DNA of 64,000 nucleotides. It comes from Paenibacillus_S vulneris (GTDB taxonomy: Bacteria > Bacillota > Bacilli > Paenibacillales > NBRC-103111). The notes under the pieces are model-generated. The model had not been told where the DNA came from. It made no database searches and saw only the letters and a list, made by a program, of their open reading frames with translations. Shown here in pieces: positions 7,795 through 16,334 of the stretch (its first letter is position 1; the number at the start of each line of letters is the position of its first letter). Location of the stretch: the NCBI RefSeq assembly GCF_039543185.1, contig NZ_BAABJG010000003.1, forward strand, positions 310,001 through 374,000. The letters are read 5' to 3'. The position numbers and the translations under genes were made by a program.

Positions 7795-9413
7795 TGTACA
7801 CCTTATGTATCGTTGACGATGATATTCCTGTATTGGAATTTTTGACCGCTTCCATGCCCTGGGAGCAGCTGGGGTTTCAATTAATCGGGACGTACCATGA
7901 TCCGCTGGAAGCGTTGAACGCAGGACAACAGAACAGGCCCGATGCGATTATAAGCGATATAGGAATGCCGGGGATGGATGGGCTGGAACTTATTCGCCGA
8001 TTGCGGGAAGGTCATCCCGGACTTAAGGCGGTGATTCTATCCTGCCACGACGAATTTCCGTATGCACAGGCAGCGGTAAAGCTTGGTGTCAGCGAGTACG
8101 TGCTGAAGGAAACGATGAACGTACGGATCATTACCGAGGTACTGGAGCGGCTGAAGGAGCAGCTGGACGCGGAGTCGAGCCAGCGTTCCAAAAGCCGGAT
8201 GCTGGAGCGGGAGCTGGAACAAAGCCGCAGTGCCTCCAAGCGCAGCTTCATTCGCGGCATCGTCAATGAGCCGCTGCTGGATCCCGGGGAATGGAGACGG
8301 AAGGCGGAGGAATTCGGCATTCGGCTGGAGCAGCAGTCCGTACTTCCTGTGTTCGGCTATGTGAACCGGATGAAGGAAGCGGGGGATCGGTACCAATCGA
8401 AGGACTTATTCGCCTATACCATTGAAAATATTATTCAGGAAATGCTGAACGACCGCAAGGAAATCGCTTTGTTTACGTACGATACCGGAGAAGTCATCCT
8501 GCTGTTTCCGTATTACTCGCAGCTGCATATCCAAAACATTCAGAAAGTCGAACAGAAGCTGAGGGACATCCAATCCAGCCTGCAGCATTATGCCAAGGTT
8601 TCGTTTTCCTTTTTGACCGGCAGCCCGGTGAAGGAGGTCCGTTCCCTCAAGGAACAGCTCCAGCGCATGACCGGAACGAGAAACGCACGGTTTTATTTGC
8701 CGGAGTCATCGGTTATCCAGCTCGACCATGTCAGCGACAGGTTCGGCCAAGGGGATTTGCTGCTGACACAGTACATGACGGCGCTCGAGGAGCTGCGGCG
8801 CACAGTGTTCGAACAGCAAACCGATCGGATCGCGGCATTCGTGGCCAAATGGATCGACTTTGTACAGTACCACCGGTTTCACCCGATGGAGGTGAAGGAG
8901 TGGCTGTTAAAAATGATCCTCGACGTGCGGATGCGGCTCAAGTCGCTCCAGCATTACCAATCCTCCTTCTCGTCGGAGCTGCTTCACCATGACATGCTGG
9001 AGTTCACGTCCTTGCGTGAGGTGGAGGCATGGCTGAGAACGTACTTGCAGCAAGCGGTGGAATGGGCGGGCCGAGTCTATGAGGAGTCGCATAACCGCGA
9101 AATCGCGGAATGCCAGCGCTATGTTTATAATCATTTGGACCGAAAAATATCGCTCGAAGAAGCGGCGGCTCATTTGCACCTGCATCCAAGCTATTTAAGC
9201 CGGCTGTTTAAAAGGGAGACCGGAGAAAATTTCGTTGAATACGTGACCCGGATGCGGATGGAAAAAGCAAAGGAATTGCTTGTGATGACAGACAAGACGA
9301 TAGAGGAAATTGCCGAGCTGCTCGGCTATGATAATAAAAATTATTTCGGCAAGCTGTTCAAGGCCCAGACAGGCGTAGTTCCGAACGCCTATCGATCGAG
9401 CCGAAAAGGGTAG
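7794..9413 (+). CDS. Response regulator, YesN type with AraC DNA-binding domain
   Basis: Cytoplasmic transcription factor paired with the preceding kinase. The N-terminal receiver domain has the acidic pocket VDDD, phospho-acceptor Asp55 in ISDIGMPGMDG and the KE at its end. A long central linker follows, and residues from about 435 to 535 form two AraC-type helix-turn-helix motifs (SLEEAAAHLHLHPSYLSRLF and TIEEIAELLGYDNKNYFGKLF). Its 539 residues are normal for the family. It overlaps the kinase gene by one base, so the two are translationally coupled. The most likely targets are the transporter genes 2389-5663. Confidence 0.93.
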   Translation: MYTLCIVDDDIPVLEFLTASMPWEQLGFQLIGTYHDPLEALNAGQQNRPDAIISDIGMPGMDGLELIRRLREGHPGLKAVILSCHDEFPYAQAAVKLGVSEYVLKETMNVRIITEVLERLKEQLDAESSQRSKSRMLERELEQSRSASKRSFIRGIVNEPLLDPGEWRRKAEEFGIRLEQQSVLPVFGYVNRMKEAGDRYQSKDLFAYTIENIIQEMLNDRKEIALFTYDTGEVILLFPYYSQLHIQNIQKVEQKLRDIQSSLQHYAKVSFSFLTGSPVKEVRSLKEQLQRMTGTRNARFYLPESSVIQLDHVSDRFGQGDLLLTQYMTALEELRRTVFEQQTDRIAAFVAKWIDFVQYHRFHPMEVKEWLLKMILDVRMRLKSLQHYQSSFSSELLHHDMLEFTSLREVEAWLRTYLQQAVEWAGRVYEESHNREIAECQRYVYNHLDRKISLEEAAAHLHLHPSYLSRLFKRETGENFVEYVTRMRMEKAKELLVMTDKTIEEIAELLGYDNKNYFGKLFKAQTGVVPNAYRSSRKG

Positions 9414-9435
9414 AGGCCAAGCTTCCAAAGCGCAA

Positions 9436-10254
9436 TTACTTATACAAAGCTCTGAACCGGGCCGGCGAAACCTCATTCCATAACCGGAACATTTTACTGA
9501 AATGAAATTCATCGGCAAAGCCGCAGGCAGCCGCGATCGCTTTCAGCGGCTCCTCTGTCAGCAGCAGCAGTGTTTTGGCTTTCTCATTGCGAATCCGGTT
9601 CAAATATTCCTTGGGGGAAAAGCCTGTGTACTGCACGAACATTTTGCGCAGCTGCGACACCGAGATATGGAAGCTCCGGGCCAGCTCCTCCATCTTGAGA
9701 GGGCGGTTGTAGCAGGTCTCTATCCAAAGCTTGGCCTGCTCGAAGGCGTTCCTATACGGATCTGCCTGGGCATTCGCAGCTTGTATGGAGTGAATCAGCC
9801 TTGAAAGCACATACTGAAACTCCGCCTGTCTTTCATTCGGATCCCTGCTCTGGAGCGACCATAGCTGCTTGAATTGCTCGTGAACCCAAATCGCCTGCTC
9901 ATGGGAAAACTGCCTGATAAACGGCAGGGAAAGCGTGTCCAGGTACACAGGCTTCTGCCAGGCTTGCTGCTCATAGGATACGTCCAGAGCATCGAATAAA
10001 AGCATGCGGATATATAGAGGCTGGTGCGCGGACGACGACATCGCTAGTGTCAATCCTGGCTTTAGATACAGCAGGGTCCCGGCCTTCACCTGGATGGGCT
10101 TTTCCTCCGGCGTGTGCGAGAATTCGCCTTCCCCGCTCATAATCCAATACAGCGAATGAACATCTACCGTATTCCGAATATCCTTCCAGCCTGCAACAGG
10201 CAGCTTCTCATAAGCCAGACGCTGATGATAGATTCTGTGTGTATGATGTTCCAT
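9436..10254 (-). CDS. AraC family transcriptional regulator
   Basis: The 272-residue protein has an N-terminal cupin-like sugar-sensing part (IQVKAGTLLYLKPGLTLAMS) and a C-terminal pair of helix-turn-helix motifs (KMEELARSFHISVSQLRKMF; LKAIAAACGFADEFHFSKMF). It is divergent from the GH2 gene across a 112-bp gap that holds a TTGACA element and a short dyad, so it probably activates the GH2 gene and the downstream isomerase. It runs tail-to-tail with the YesN-type gene, 22 bases away. Confidence 0.88.
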   Translation of the reverse strand: MEHHTHRIYHQRLAYEKLPVAGWKDIRNTVDVHSLYWIMSGEGEFSHTPEEKPIQVKAGTLLYLKPGLTLAMSSSAHQPLYIRMLLFDALDVSYEQQAWQKPVYLDTLSLPFIRQFSHEQAIWVHEQFKQLWSLQSRDPNERQAEFQYVLSRLIHSIQAANAQADPYRNAFEQAKLWIETCYNRPLKMEELARSFHISVSQLRKMFVQYTGFSPKEYLNRIRNEKAKTLLLLTEEPLKAIAAACGFADEFHFSKMFRLWNEVSPARFRALYK

Positions 10255-10278
10255 CCTGACCCCACCTGTATAGCGATT

Positions 10279-10294
10279 TTGACAAATGCTTGTC
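10279..10294 (+). promoter_or_regulatory. Promoter element and dyad in the araC/GH2 gap
   Basis: TTGACA at 10279-10284 overlaps the dyad GACAA-ATGC-TTGTC at 10281-10294. It faces the GH2 gene and lies in the shared divergent region, so it is a candidate AraC or promoter site. Confidence 0.35.
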
Positions 10295-10366
10295 TCTTTT
10301 GTCCATAGCTGATGCTATTTCCTTCATGATACACTTTTCGAAAAAAGCAGGAAAGGGGCTTTTCCT

Positions 10367-12073
10367 TTGATACGTACTTTTCGCCAGCACATCCTTCGTA
10401 AAACCCGTCTGCTGGACGGCTTATGGGACTTTATCACTGATCCCGGCAATGTCGGCCAAACAGAAGCATGGTACAACAATTACCCATCCGGTTCCCGCAA
10501 GCTTGTGGTTCCCTCCTGCTGGAATAATGAATTAGGCTTGTTCGATTATATCGGTGCCGCATGGTATCGTACTTATTTTGACATAACACAGGAAAGCAGC
10601 ATCCGGTTAGTGTTCGAGGGCATTCTGCATCATGCCGATATTTATGTTGATGGACAGCACGTCGGCAGCCATTTTGGCGGCTATACGCAGTTCAGCGTGG
10701 TGCTTCCGCATCTGACGGAAGGACGGCATGAGCTTATTGTTCGTGCAGACAGCACGTTGGATTGGCAAACCCTGCCTACCGATGTGGCGGATTGGTATTC
10801 CTACGGCGGAATTATTCGTTCCGTAGAGCTTCAAGAGCTGCCCGACGTCTACATCGAATCATTGAAAATGGATTATCAGCTGACAAACGACCAAGCGGAT
10901 ATTTCCCTGCAGGTGCAGCTGCAATCATTAAGCAGCGAAGACAGCGAGGTCGTCGTTAACGCCTCTACGGAAGGACTGGCTTTCCCGGCTGCTATAGTAA
11001 GCTTGTCTGCAGGACAGTCTGCGCAGGTAACGCTTCGAGGAAGCCTAGACAATGTCCGCAAATGGGACGTCGGCCGTCCGGAATTGTATCTGTTCACCGT
11101 ACAGGCAGGCGAAGACGATTACATCGACCGTACCGGCTTCCGAACCGTTGAGGTGAGTGACGGCCAAATTCTTTTAAACGGCAAAAAGCTGTACCTGCAA
11201 GGCGTGAACCGCCACGAAGAGCATCCGGAATGGGGCTTTGCTTTCCCGCCCAAGCTCATGCTGAAGGATCTTGCGATTTTGCAGGATTTGGGCTGTAACA
11301 TCGTTCGCGGCTCGCATTATCCGCAAAGCCAGTTCTGGATCGATCTGCTGGATGAGCACGGGATGCTCTTGTGGAGCGAAATTCCGATGTGGGGCTGTTT
11401 TATGAGCACGGAAACGCTGGCCAGCCCTCTGTTTGCGGAGCGAGGCGTCCGCATGCTGGATGAAATGATTACGCGTGACTATCATCATCCTTCCATCATT
11501 TTCTGGGGGGCTCATAACGAGATCGATACTCGAACCCAAGAGGCGCTTGAGCTTACCAAGAAATTCGTGGGCAAAATCCGCAGTATGGATCAAAGCCGAC
11601 TGGTTACTTATGCCACTATGCATCCGGAAGAAGATACCGTCTTGTCTTATTTCGATGTCATCGGAATCAACAAATACTACGGCTGGTACCAAGGGAGCGT
11701 CGACGGCTTTCGCGACATGCTGCAAAACTATTACCGCAATGCCGAAGCACAAGGCGCTGGAGGGAAGCCTCTCATCATGAGCGAGTTTGGTGCGGCCGGT
11801 ATATTCGGAGACACGGGCTGGGAGCCCCGCTTGTTCAGCGAGGATTATCAGGCGGATGTCGTGCAGCAGGCGCTTAACATTTTCCGCGAGGATTCTCGCA
11901 TTGTAGGTACTCTTATTTGGCATTTTGCCGATATCCGCGTCGATGTACGAAGCGACCGCCCTTACTTCCGTGATCGCGCAAGGAGCTTTAACAATAAAGG
12001 ACTGCTGAACGAATATCGCAAGCCTAAGCTGGCTTATCGTCTGGTCAAGGAGATTTATCGAAGGGATCAATAG
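10367..12073 (+). CDS. Glycoside hydrolase family 2, beta-glucuronidase-like
   Basis: Retaining glycosidase without a signal peptide, hence intracellular. Domains run as in GH2: sugar-binding jelly roll (RKLVVPSCWNNELGLFDYIGAAWYRT), immunoglobulin-like domain (about 175-270), then a TIM barrel beginning LYLQGVNRHEEHPEWG. The acid/base is Glu385 in WGAHNEID and the nucleophile Glu473 in IMSEFGAAG; the SEFGA form and 568-residue length match beta-glucuronidases better than LacZ. The start is TTG 10367, with GAAAGGGG 8 bases upstream. It probably cleaves the glycoside brought in by the 2389-5663 importer; exact specificity is inference. Confidence 0.85.
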   Translation: MIRTFRQHILRKTRLLDGLWDFITDPGNVGQTEAWYNNYPSGSRKLVVPSCWNNELGLFDYIGAAWYRTYFDITQESSIRLVFEGILHHADIYVDGQHVGSHFGGYTQFSVVLPHLTEGRHELIVRADSTLDWQTLPTDVADWYSYGGIIRSVELQELPDVYIESLKMDYQLTNDQADISLQVQLQSLSSEDSEVVVNASTEGLAFPAAIVSLSAGQSAQVTLRGSLDNVRKWDVGRPELYLFTVQAGEDDYIDRTGFRTVEVSDGQILLNGKKLYLQGVNRHEEHPEWGFAFPPKLMLKDLAILQDLGCNIVRGSHYPQSQFWIDLLDEHGMLLWSEIPMWGCFMSTETLASPLFAERGVRMLDEMITRDYHHPSIIFWGAHNEIDTRTQEALELTKKFVGKIRSMDQSRLVTYATMHPEEDTVLSYFDVIGINKYYGWYQGSVDGFRDMLQNYYRNAEAQGAGGKPLIMSEFGAAGIFGDTGWEPRLFSEDYQADVVQQALNIFREDSRIVGTLIWHFADIRVDVRSDRPYFRDRARSFNNKGLLNEYRKPKLAYRLVKEIYRRDQ

Positions 12074-12270
12074 TGATCGATGGCAAGGCAGTCAGAGCGA
12101 AGGGAATTGCCGGTACATTGTATCCTATCCATATGGACAAAACGCTGATGTATTGGGGAGAAAAGTTTCCGAATGCCTTATTGTAAGGCAGGGCAACGTC
12201 CTGTATAATTTTCCCATTGGGCAGCTTCGATGAATGCATCATCCAATATGAAGCTGCAGGAGGCGAGACG
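12074..12270 (+). other. Gap with a short coding-like fragment
   Basis: A frame starting at GTG 12073, overlapping the GH2 stop, reads VIDGKAVRAKGIAGTLYPIH and on to a TAA at about 12186 (37 codons). It looks protein-like but has no ribosome binding site and matches nothing I recognise; it could be the remnant of a lost gene. The rest of the gap holds only the AGGAGG site of the next gene. Confidence 0.2.
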
Positions 12271-13098
12271 ATGTCTTATTTATCCGTAAGTACATGGAGT
12301 CTGCACAGGCTGCTCGGTCCGCTCAGATGGACGCAGTGGGATCAGGAGACCGGCAGTCATATTACCCGCGAGCAGGATCAGCCGCAAGTCTTATCCTTGC
12401 TTGAACTGCCTGCCGAGGCCAGCTCCAGGGGATACAGTGCCGTCGAGGTGTGTCATTTTCATTTTCCTTCCACCGAGCCGGACTATTTGCAGGAGCTGCG
12501 GCAGCAATTTGAAGCATCGGGCATTTCCTTCGACACGCTTCTTCTGGATTACGGCGATTTGTCTTCAGCCGATGAGAAGCGCCGCATGGCCGATTACCGT
12601 CTGGTGCAGCATTGGATCGAAGCAGCGGCACAGGCCGGAGCAAAGCGAATACGGGTTATTGCCGGGGATTCTCCGGCATACGATGAGGAGGCCCTGCAAC
12701 GCGCGGCAGCACGGTTGTCCGAGCTGCAGGAATATGCTTCCGTCCGTGGGGTCCAGGTTGTCACGGAAAATTTCCGCCCATTGACCTCCACTGGAGCTAA
12801 CTGTTTGCGGCTTCTGGAAAAGGGACATCATTCGTTCCGGATGATTACGGATTTCGGCAATTTCACGGGACAGGCCAAATATGACGAAATCTCAATGACG
12901 CTGCCCTACAGCGTATCCGTACATGCCAAGGCCCATTATGATGATGCCGGTATCCCTGATGAACCGGAATTCCGCAGCTGTCTGGAGCAGCTGAAGGCGA
13001 CCGGTTATAACGGAGCCGTAGTACTGATCTATGACGGCCCCGGCGATATGTGGGAAGGGCTGGAAAGAATACGGCGAATAGTAGAGCCTTATTTGTAG
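12271..13098 (+). CDS. Sugar phosphate isomerase/epimerase family (AP endonuclease 2 fold)
   Basis: A 275-residue TIM-barrel protein of the xylose isomerase-like family, which includes inosose, tagatose and hexulose epimerases. Supporting segments are the N-terminal MSYLSVSTWSLHRLLGP, the barrel strands GYSAVEVCHFHF and VQVVTENF (metal-binding Glu), FRMITDFGNF (Asp) and SVSVHAKAHYDDAG (His). These give the Glu/Asp/His metal site of the family. I start at ATG 12271, which has AGGAGGCGAG upstream; a longer open frame from 12217 lacks a site. It follows the GH2 gene and probably processes the released sugar or uronate. Confidence 0.8.
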   Translation: MSYLSVSTWSLHRLLGPLRWTQWDQETGSHITREQDQPQVLSLLELPAEASSRGYSAVEVCHFHFPSTEPDYLQELRQQFEASGISFDTLLLDYGDLSSADEKRRMADYRLVQHWIEAAAQAGAKRIRVIAGDSPAYDEEALQRAAARLSELQEYASVRGVQVVTENFRPLTSTGANCLRLLEKGHHSFRMITDFGNFTGQAKYDEISMTLPYSVSVHAKAHYDDAGIPDEPEFRSCLEQLKATGYNGAVVLIYDGPGDMWEGLERIRRIVEPYL

Positions 13099-13142
13099 CA
13101 AACTTTTCAGATTTGTTAGCAGTATTATGTTCCAAATTTATG

Positions 13143-13192
13143 AAATGCTCCCGAGTCTCTTCACCAAAGGTTCGGGGGCATTTTCTTTTTTT
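13143..13192 (+). terminator. Terminator after the isomerase gene
   Basis: AATGCTCCCGA pairs with TCGGGGGCATT across a 15-base loop, followed by TTCTTTTTTT. It closes the GH2/isomerase unit. The DNA from here to 13420 holds nothing I recognise. Confidence 0.75.
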
Positions 13193-13422
13193 AACATCGA
13201 AATAGCCCATCCCTTCGTCATCGGCAGAAGAAAGTAGGCTAATTGTCGGCAATTTTCTCGGTTGGGTTCCGTCAAATCTAGTGGTGAATCCAAGGCTTTT
13301 CCCGTCAATTATTGTGGTGGCCGGCACGTTGTTCGGACAATGCTTGTTTGTGCATCTATTTTTTAATATAGAGTTATAATGGCCTGTGGAAGCCGACCCC
13401 TCAACTAAAAAACATGCTCTAT

Positions 13423-13502
13423 TTGACAAAAAGAACAGCATACAACATAATTAGAATGAACATTCGATCTAACAACTTTTTCTAGATTGATCGTTCAATC
13501 TA
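13423..13502 (+). promoter_or_regulatory. Promoter with two TetR operators upstream of SDR gene
   Basis: TTGACA (13423) and CATAAT (13446) are 17 bp apart. Directly downstream are operator 1, TAGAATGAACATTCGATCTA (13452-13471), and operator 2, TAGATTGATCGTTCAATCTA (13483-13502), both near-perfect dyads. Operator 1 agrees at 17 of 20 positions with the site before the TetR gene at 14510. Binding here would cover the transcription start. Confidence 0.75.
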
Positions 13503-13521
13503 ATCATTGGAGGGTTTAATT

Positions 13522-14343
13522 ATGAGTAAAACAGTCTTTATTACGGGAACAAGTTCTGGATTGGGTAAACTGACAGCGATTCGATTTGCTCAAATGGGCT
13601 GGAACGTAGCGGCTACCATGCGTACGCCAGAGAATGAAACGGAGCTTACGGCATATGACAATATTAAAATTTTTAAGTTGGACGTCACAAAAGTAGAACA
13701 GGTTCAAGCAGCAGCGGATCAAGCTATAGCGGCATTCGGGAAGATTGACGTTGTTGTCAATAATGCTGGTATGGGTACTTACGGTCCGTTGGAATTAGCT
13801 GAAGAGGAAGCGATCGATTGGCAGTTCGCCGTTAACACTCGAGGACCGATCAATGTTATTCGTAAATTTTTGCCGCATTATAGGGCCAATGGCGGAGGCA
13901 TGTTCATTAACATCAGCTCCTTCATGGGGGTAACAACAGCGGTGCCGCTCGGATCGCTTTACAACATGTCCAAGTTCGCCTTGGAAGGGTTGACGGAAGG
14001 CCTTTATTACGAGTTGAAGCCATTGAATATCGAGCTGAGATTGATCGAGCAGGGCGGTTCTAAAGGAAATCATTTTATGGAAAATACTATTTGGAACAGA
14101 GATGAAAACATTAAAGATTACGACGATCTGATGACGAAAGTGCAAAATTTAATGAATGCCTCGGAAGCAAGCGGCCTCTTGGATGATCCCCAGATTATCG
14201 TGGATGCTATTGTCGCGCTGGCAAAGGGAGAAAGCAATAAATTCCGTACTGTCATTGGCGCGGCAGGCAACAATCTGATGGCTCTTAGAAACTCTGTGCC
14301 GATTGAAGAATATTTGGAGACAATAGCTAAGGATTATATGTAA
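13522..14343 (+). CDS. Short-chain dehydrogenase/reductase
   Basis: Classical NAD(P)-dependent SDR of 273 residues. The nucleotide motif is TGTSSGLG near the N-terminus, followed by NNAG (VVNNAGMGTYGP) and catalytic Tyr147 in YNMSK. The length and the long C-terminal part after the catalytic site are like those of SDRs annotated as acting on ketones or aldehydes. ATG 13522 has GGAGGG 8 bases upstream. The gene is convergent with nothing and is followed by a TetR gene in the same direction, with which it shares operator sequences; the pair forms a self-contained repressor/oxidoreductase module. Confidence 0.85.
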   Translation: MSKTVFITGTSSGLGKLTAIRFAQMGWNVAATMRTPENETELTAYDNIKIFKLDVTKVEQVQAAADQAIAAFGKIDVVVNNAGMGTYGPLELAEEEAIDWQFAVNTRGPINVIRKFLPHYRANGGGMFINISSFMGVTTAVPLGSLYNMSKFALEGLTEGLYYELKPLNIELRLIEQGGSKGNHFMENTIWNRDENIKDYDDLMTKVQNLMNASEASGLLDDPQIIVDAIVALAKGESNKFRTVIGAAGNNLMALRNSVPIEEYLETIAKDYM

Positions 14344-14477
14344 AGATAGCAAAACCATATCCCGCAGTAACAATGAGAAATTGCTTTGGATGATCTTGAT
14401 TAAACCTTCAGGTAAGCGAGTACCCATGGGGAAAAGAGGCTCTTCTTGTCCATCACTGTAAACATAAATCGGCTGCA

Positions 14478-14529
14478 TTGACTGAAGAACGAATTAGGTG
14501 TATACTAAATAGAATGAACGTTCGATTTA
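14478..14529 (+). promoter_or_regulatory. Autoregulated promoter of the TetR gene
   Basis: TTGACT (14478) and TATACT (14501) are 17 bp apart, and the dyad TAGAATGAACGTTCGATTTA (14510-14529) starts three bases after the -10. The same motif occurs before the SDR gene at 13452, indicating one repressor for both. Confidence 0.75.
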
Positions 14530-14550
14530 GAGTGGGAAAGGAAGAGCCGA

Positions 14551-15153
14551 ATGTTTGAGAAATACAACAAGGTGCAGCGATCCGTTCTCGAAACGACACT
14601 TAACATCATCATCAGGAAGGAATTACAGGCCACTTCGATGGCGCTAATCGCAAAGGAGTCCGGCGTATCGACGGGAAGCATCTATCACTATTTTCAAAGT
14701 AAAGAAGACATTGTTAACGAATTGTACAAAGCAATTGTTACCTTTAACGGTGAGTATGTGCGTGAAGTTTTATTACAGGGAAGAACTATTCGTGAAAAGT
14801 TCGAATTAGGTTGGGGACGTGTGATCGACTTGGGTAAAAAATACCCAGAGGGCTTTCAATTTATTGAGCAATACTCCTTCTCGCCTTACATTTACGATGA
14901 GGTGAAGCTGGCAGTCTATACAGGCGGATGGTGCGAGTCTATGAATAAACTGTACGAAGAAGCCATTCAGCAGAAGCTCTTTATCCCAATGAATCCGAAA
15001 ATGATGGTTCAGATGCATTATGGGCAATTTGTTTACTTGTTAAAAGCCGAGCTCCACGGTGTTTACGAATTAACCCGCGAAAGCATACAGGAAGCAATCC
15101 ACTCCTGCTGGAATGCTGTGCATCTCACAGATATCACAGTGATGGAGGAATAG
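14551..15153 (+). CDS. TetR family repressor
   Basis: A 200-residue repressor with an N-terminal helix-turn-helix (TSMALIAKESGVSTGSIYHYFQSKEDI, about 28-54) and a variable C-terminal ligand domain. GGAAGAG lies 6 bases before the ATG. Matching dyads before this gene and before the SDR gene (13522) indicate that it represses itself and the SDR until a ligand, perhaps the SDR substrate, releases it. The gene ends in a very strong bidirectional terminator. Confidence 0.88.
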   Translation: MFEKYNKVQRSVLETTLNIIIRKELQATSMALIAKESGVSTGSIYHYFQSKEDIVNELYKAIVTFNGEYVREVLLQGRTIREKFELGWGRVIDLGKKYPEGFQFIEQYSFSPYIYDEVKLAVYTGGWCESMNKLYEEAIQQKLFIPMNPKMMVQMHYGQFVYLLKAELHGVYELTRESIQEAIHSCWNAVHLTDITVMEE

Positions 15154-15215
15154 GTTCCAACCTAAAGAGCTCTGCAATGCCTGAGCTGCACCCTAATGTT
15201 AGAACTCAAAAACGA

Positions 15216-15250
15216 TCCACGAATCCTATTGATTCGTGGACCTTTTATTT
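15216..15250. terminator. Strong bidirectional terminator
   Basis: A perfect 10-bp stem TCCACGAATC / GATTCGTGGA with a CTATT loop, followed by CCTTTTATTTTTT on the + strand and preceded by AAAAACG on the other. Confidence 0.85.
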
Positions 15251-15270
15251 TTTGGCGCTTATCAATTTGA

Positions 15271-15538
15271 AACGACGCAAGGGTTAAATGGGCATTTGGA
15301 CCAGGCATGATAATAGTACCCGACAAGCAAATTCTCAAACGGGAACAGCCAAGTCCTTTATTCGCATATCCGGATGCGATGGCCGAGATTGCAGCAACGA
15401 TACCTGCTGATGATTTGAACGTCGTCGAAACCATGACCAATTCGGATGAATGGGGGTCCTGAGAACTGGTATCATGTCAAAAACGATCTAGACCATGTCG
15501 TACTGAAGGATCGAGAAATCGTTCAAAAACTTGGTTGA
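15271..15538 (+). pseudogene. Frameshifted 3' remnant of an unidentified gene
   Basis: One frame from 15271 reads MIIVPDKQILKREQPSPLFA and on to SDEWGS-stop at about 15460; the next frame then continues GPENWYHVKNDLDHVVLKDR to a stop at 15538. Joining them requires removing one G from the GGGGG run near 15453, giving a smooth C-terminal sequence of about 88 residues. There is no start or ribosome binding site, so this is the decayed end of a lost gene or a sequencing error in a longer one. The family is not recognised. Confidence 0.5.
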
Positions 15539-15632
15539 ATTGACATAAGCAAATATTCCTTGACTGGAATATTCCCGTAATGGTATATTTTGTATATAAG
15601 CAACGAACTTTCCAAATAGGAGGAAAAACAAA

Positions 15633-15968
15633 GTGAATCAGGAAGTCACGGCGTACATCGAAAATCTGCCTAGATGGCAGGGTGGGATCAGTTCGACCCT
15701 GAGGGACATGATTCATGAAGCGATTCCGGAAGCCGAAGAACGCATTCAGTACAAGAAACCGCATTTTCTGAAAAATGGACATTATGCGGCGGTCATTTCG
15801 CCATCGAAGGACGCTATTGCGTTCATGATCATGAATGCAAACGGCATCGACTTTCCGAAAGGATTCGAAGGTTCTGCCGAGCGGAAGTGGATCAAATTGC
15901 GGGAAGGCGATACTCCCGATCTTGCCCTGCTGTCTGGGCTTCTGAAGCAAGCTTCCAGTAAACTGTAA
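15633..15968 (+). CDS. DUF1801 domain protein (YdhG/YdeI type)
   Basis: A small cytoplasmic protein of 111 residues. The pattern VTAYIENLPRWQ, LRDMIHEAIPEAEERIQYKKPHF and the final EGDTPDLALLSGLLKQA is typical of DUF1801 proteins, whose fold resembles frataxin-like or iron-chaperone-like proteins; molecular function is unknown. The GTG start has AGGAGG 10 bases upstream. It is followed after 21 bases by an ArsR regulator and an AHSA1 protein, a common grouping in Bacilli. Confidence 0.8.
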   Translation: MNQEVTAYIENLPRWQGGISSTLRDMIHEAIPEAEERIQYKKPHFLKNGHYAAVISPSKDAIAFMIMNANGIDFPKGFEGSAERKWIKLREGDTPDLALLSGLLKQASSKL

Positions 15969-15989
15969 CAGAATTCATCGGGAGGGCCA

Positions 15990-16334
15990 ATGAATACGAC
16001 AACCATGAACGCGCTCGCAGAACCCAACCGATTGCAGATCATCGAACTGTTGCGCGAAGGTCCGCTTACGGTCGGGGAAATTGCGGATCGGTTGCACCTT
16101 CGGCAACCCCAGGCATCCAAACATCTGAAAATCTTGAATGATGCCCATCTTGTCGAAGTACGGGCGGACGCCAACCGGCGAATCTACAGATTGCGCCCGG
16201 AACCCTTAAAGGAAATGGATGAATGGCTCGAATCGTTTCGCAGCATGTGGGAAGAACGTTTTGACCGTCTATCCGACTATCTCAATCATTTAGAAAGTAC
16301 TAGTTCATCCCAAAATCCCAAGGAGGAAGTCTAA
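15990..16334 (+). CDS. ArsR family transcriptional regulator
   Basis: A 114-residue winged helix protein. The recognition region LTVGEIADRLHLRQPQASKHLKIL is typical, and the wing reads VEVRADANRRIYRLRPEPL. It lacks the CxC metal site of ArsR/SmtB metal sensors, as expected for the subgroup paired with AHSA1/SRPBCC proteins. Its stop overlaps the start of the AHSA1 gene by one base (TAATG), so the two are coupled and probably co-regulated by this repressor. Confidence 0.88.
   Translation: MNTTTMNALAEPNRLQIIELLREGPLTVGEIADRLHLRQPQASKHLKILNDAHLVEVRADANRRIYRLRPEPLKEMDEWLESFRSMWEERFDRLSDYLNHLESTSSSQNPKEEV

Noticed and set aside
11174..12070. 298-codon minus-strand frame
   Set aside because: Antisense shadow of the GH2 gene.
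12863..13441. 192-codon frame on the minus strand
   Set aside because: Half of it is antisense to the isomerase gene and the rest crosses a terminator; no ribosome binding site or recognisable motif.
14149..14478. Minus-strand frame starting MQPIYVYSDGQEEPLFPMGT
   Set aside because: The first 45 codons look protein-like and may be a remnant, but the frame runs antisense into the SDR gene and has no start signal; not enough to call a gene.
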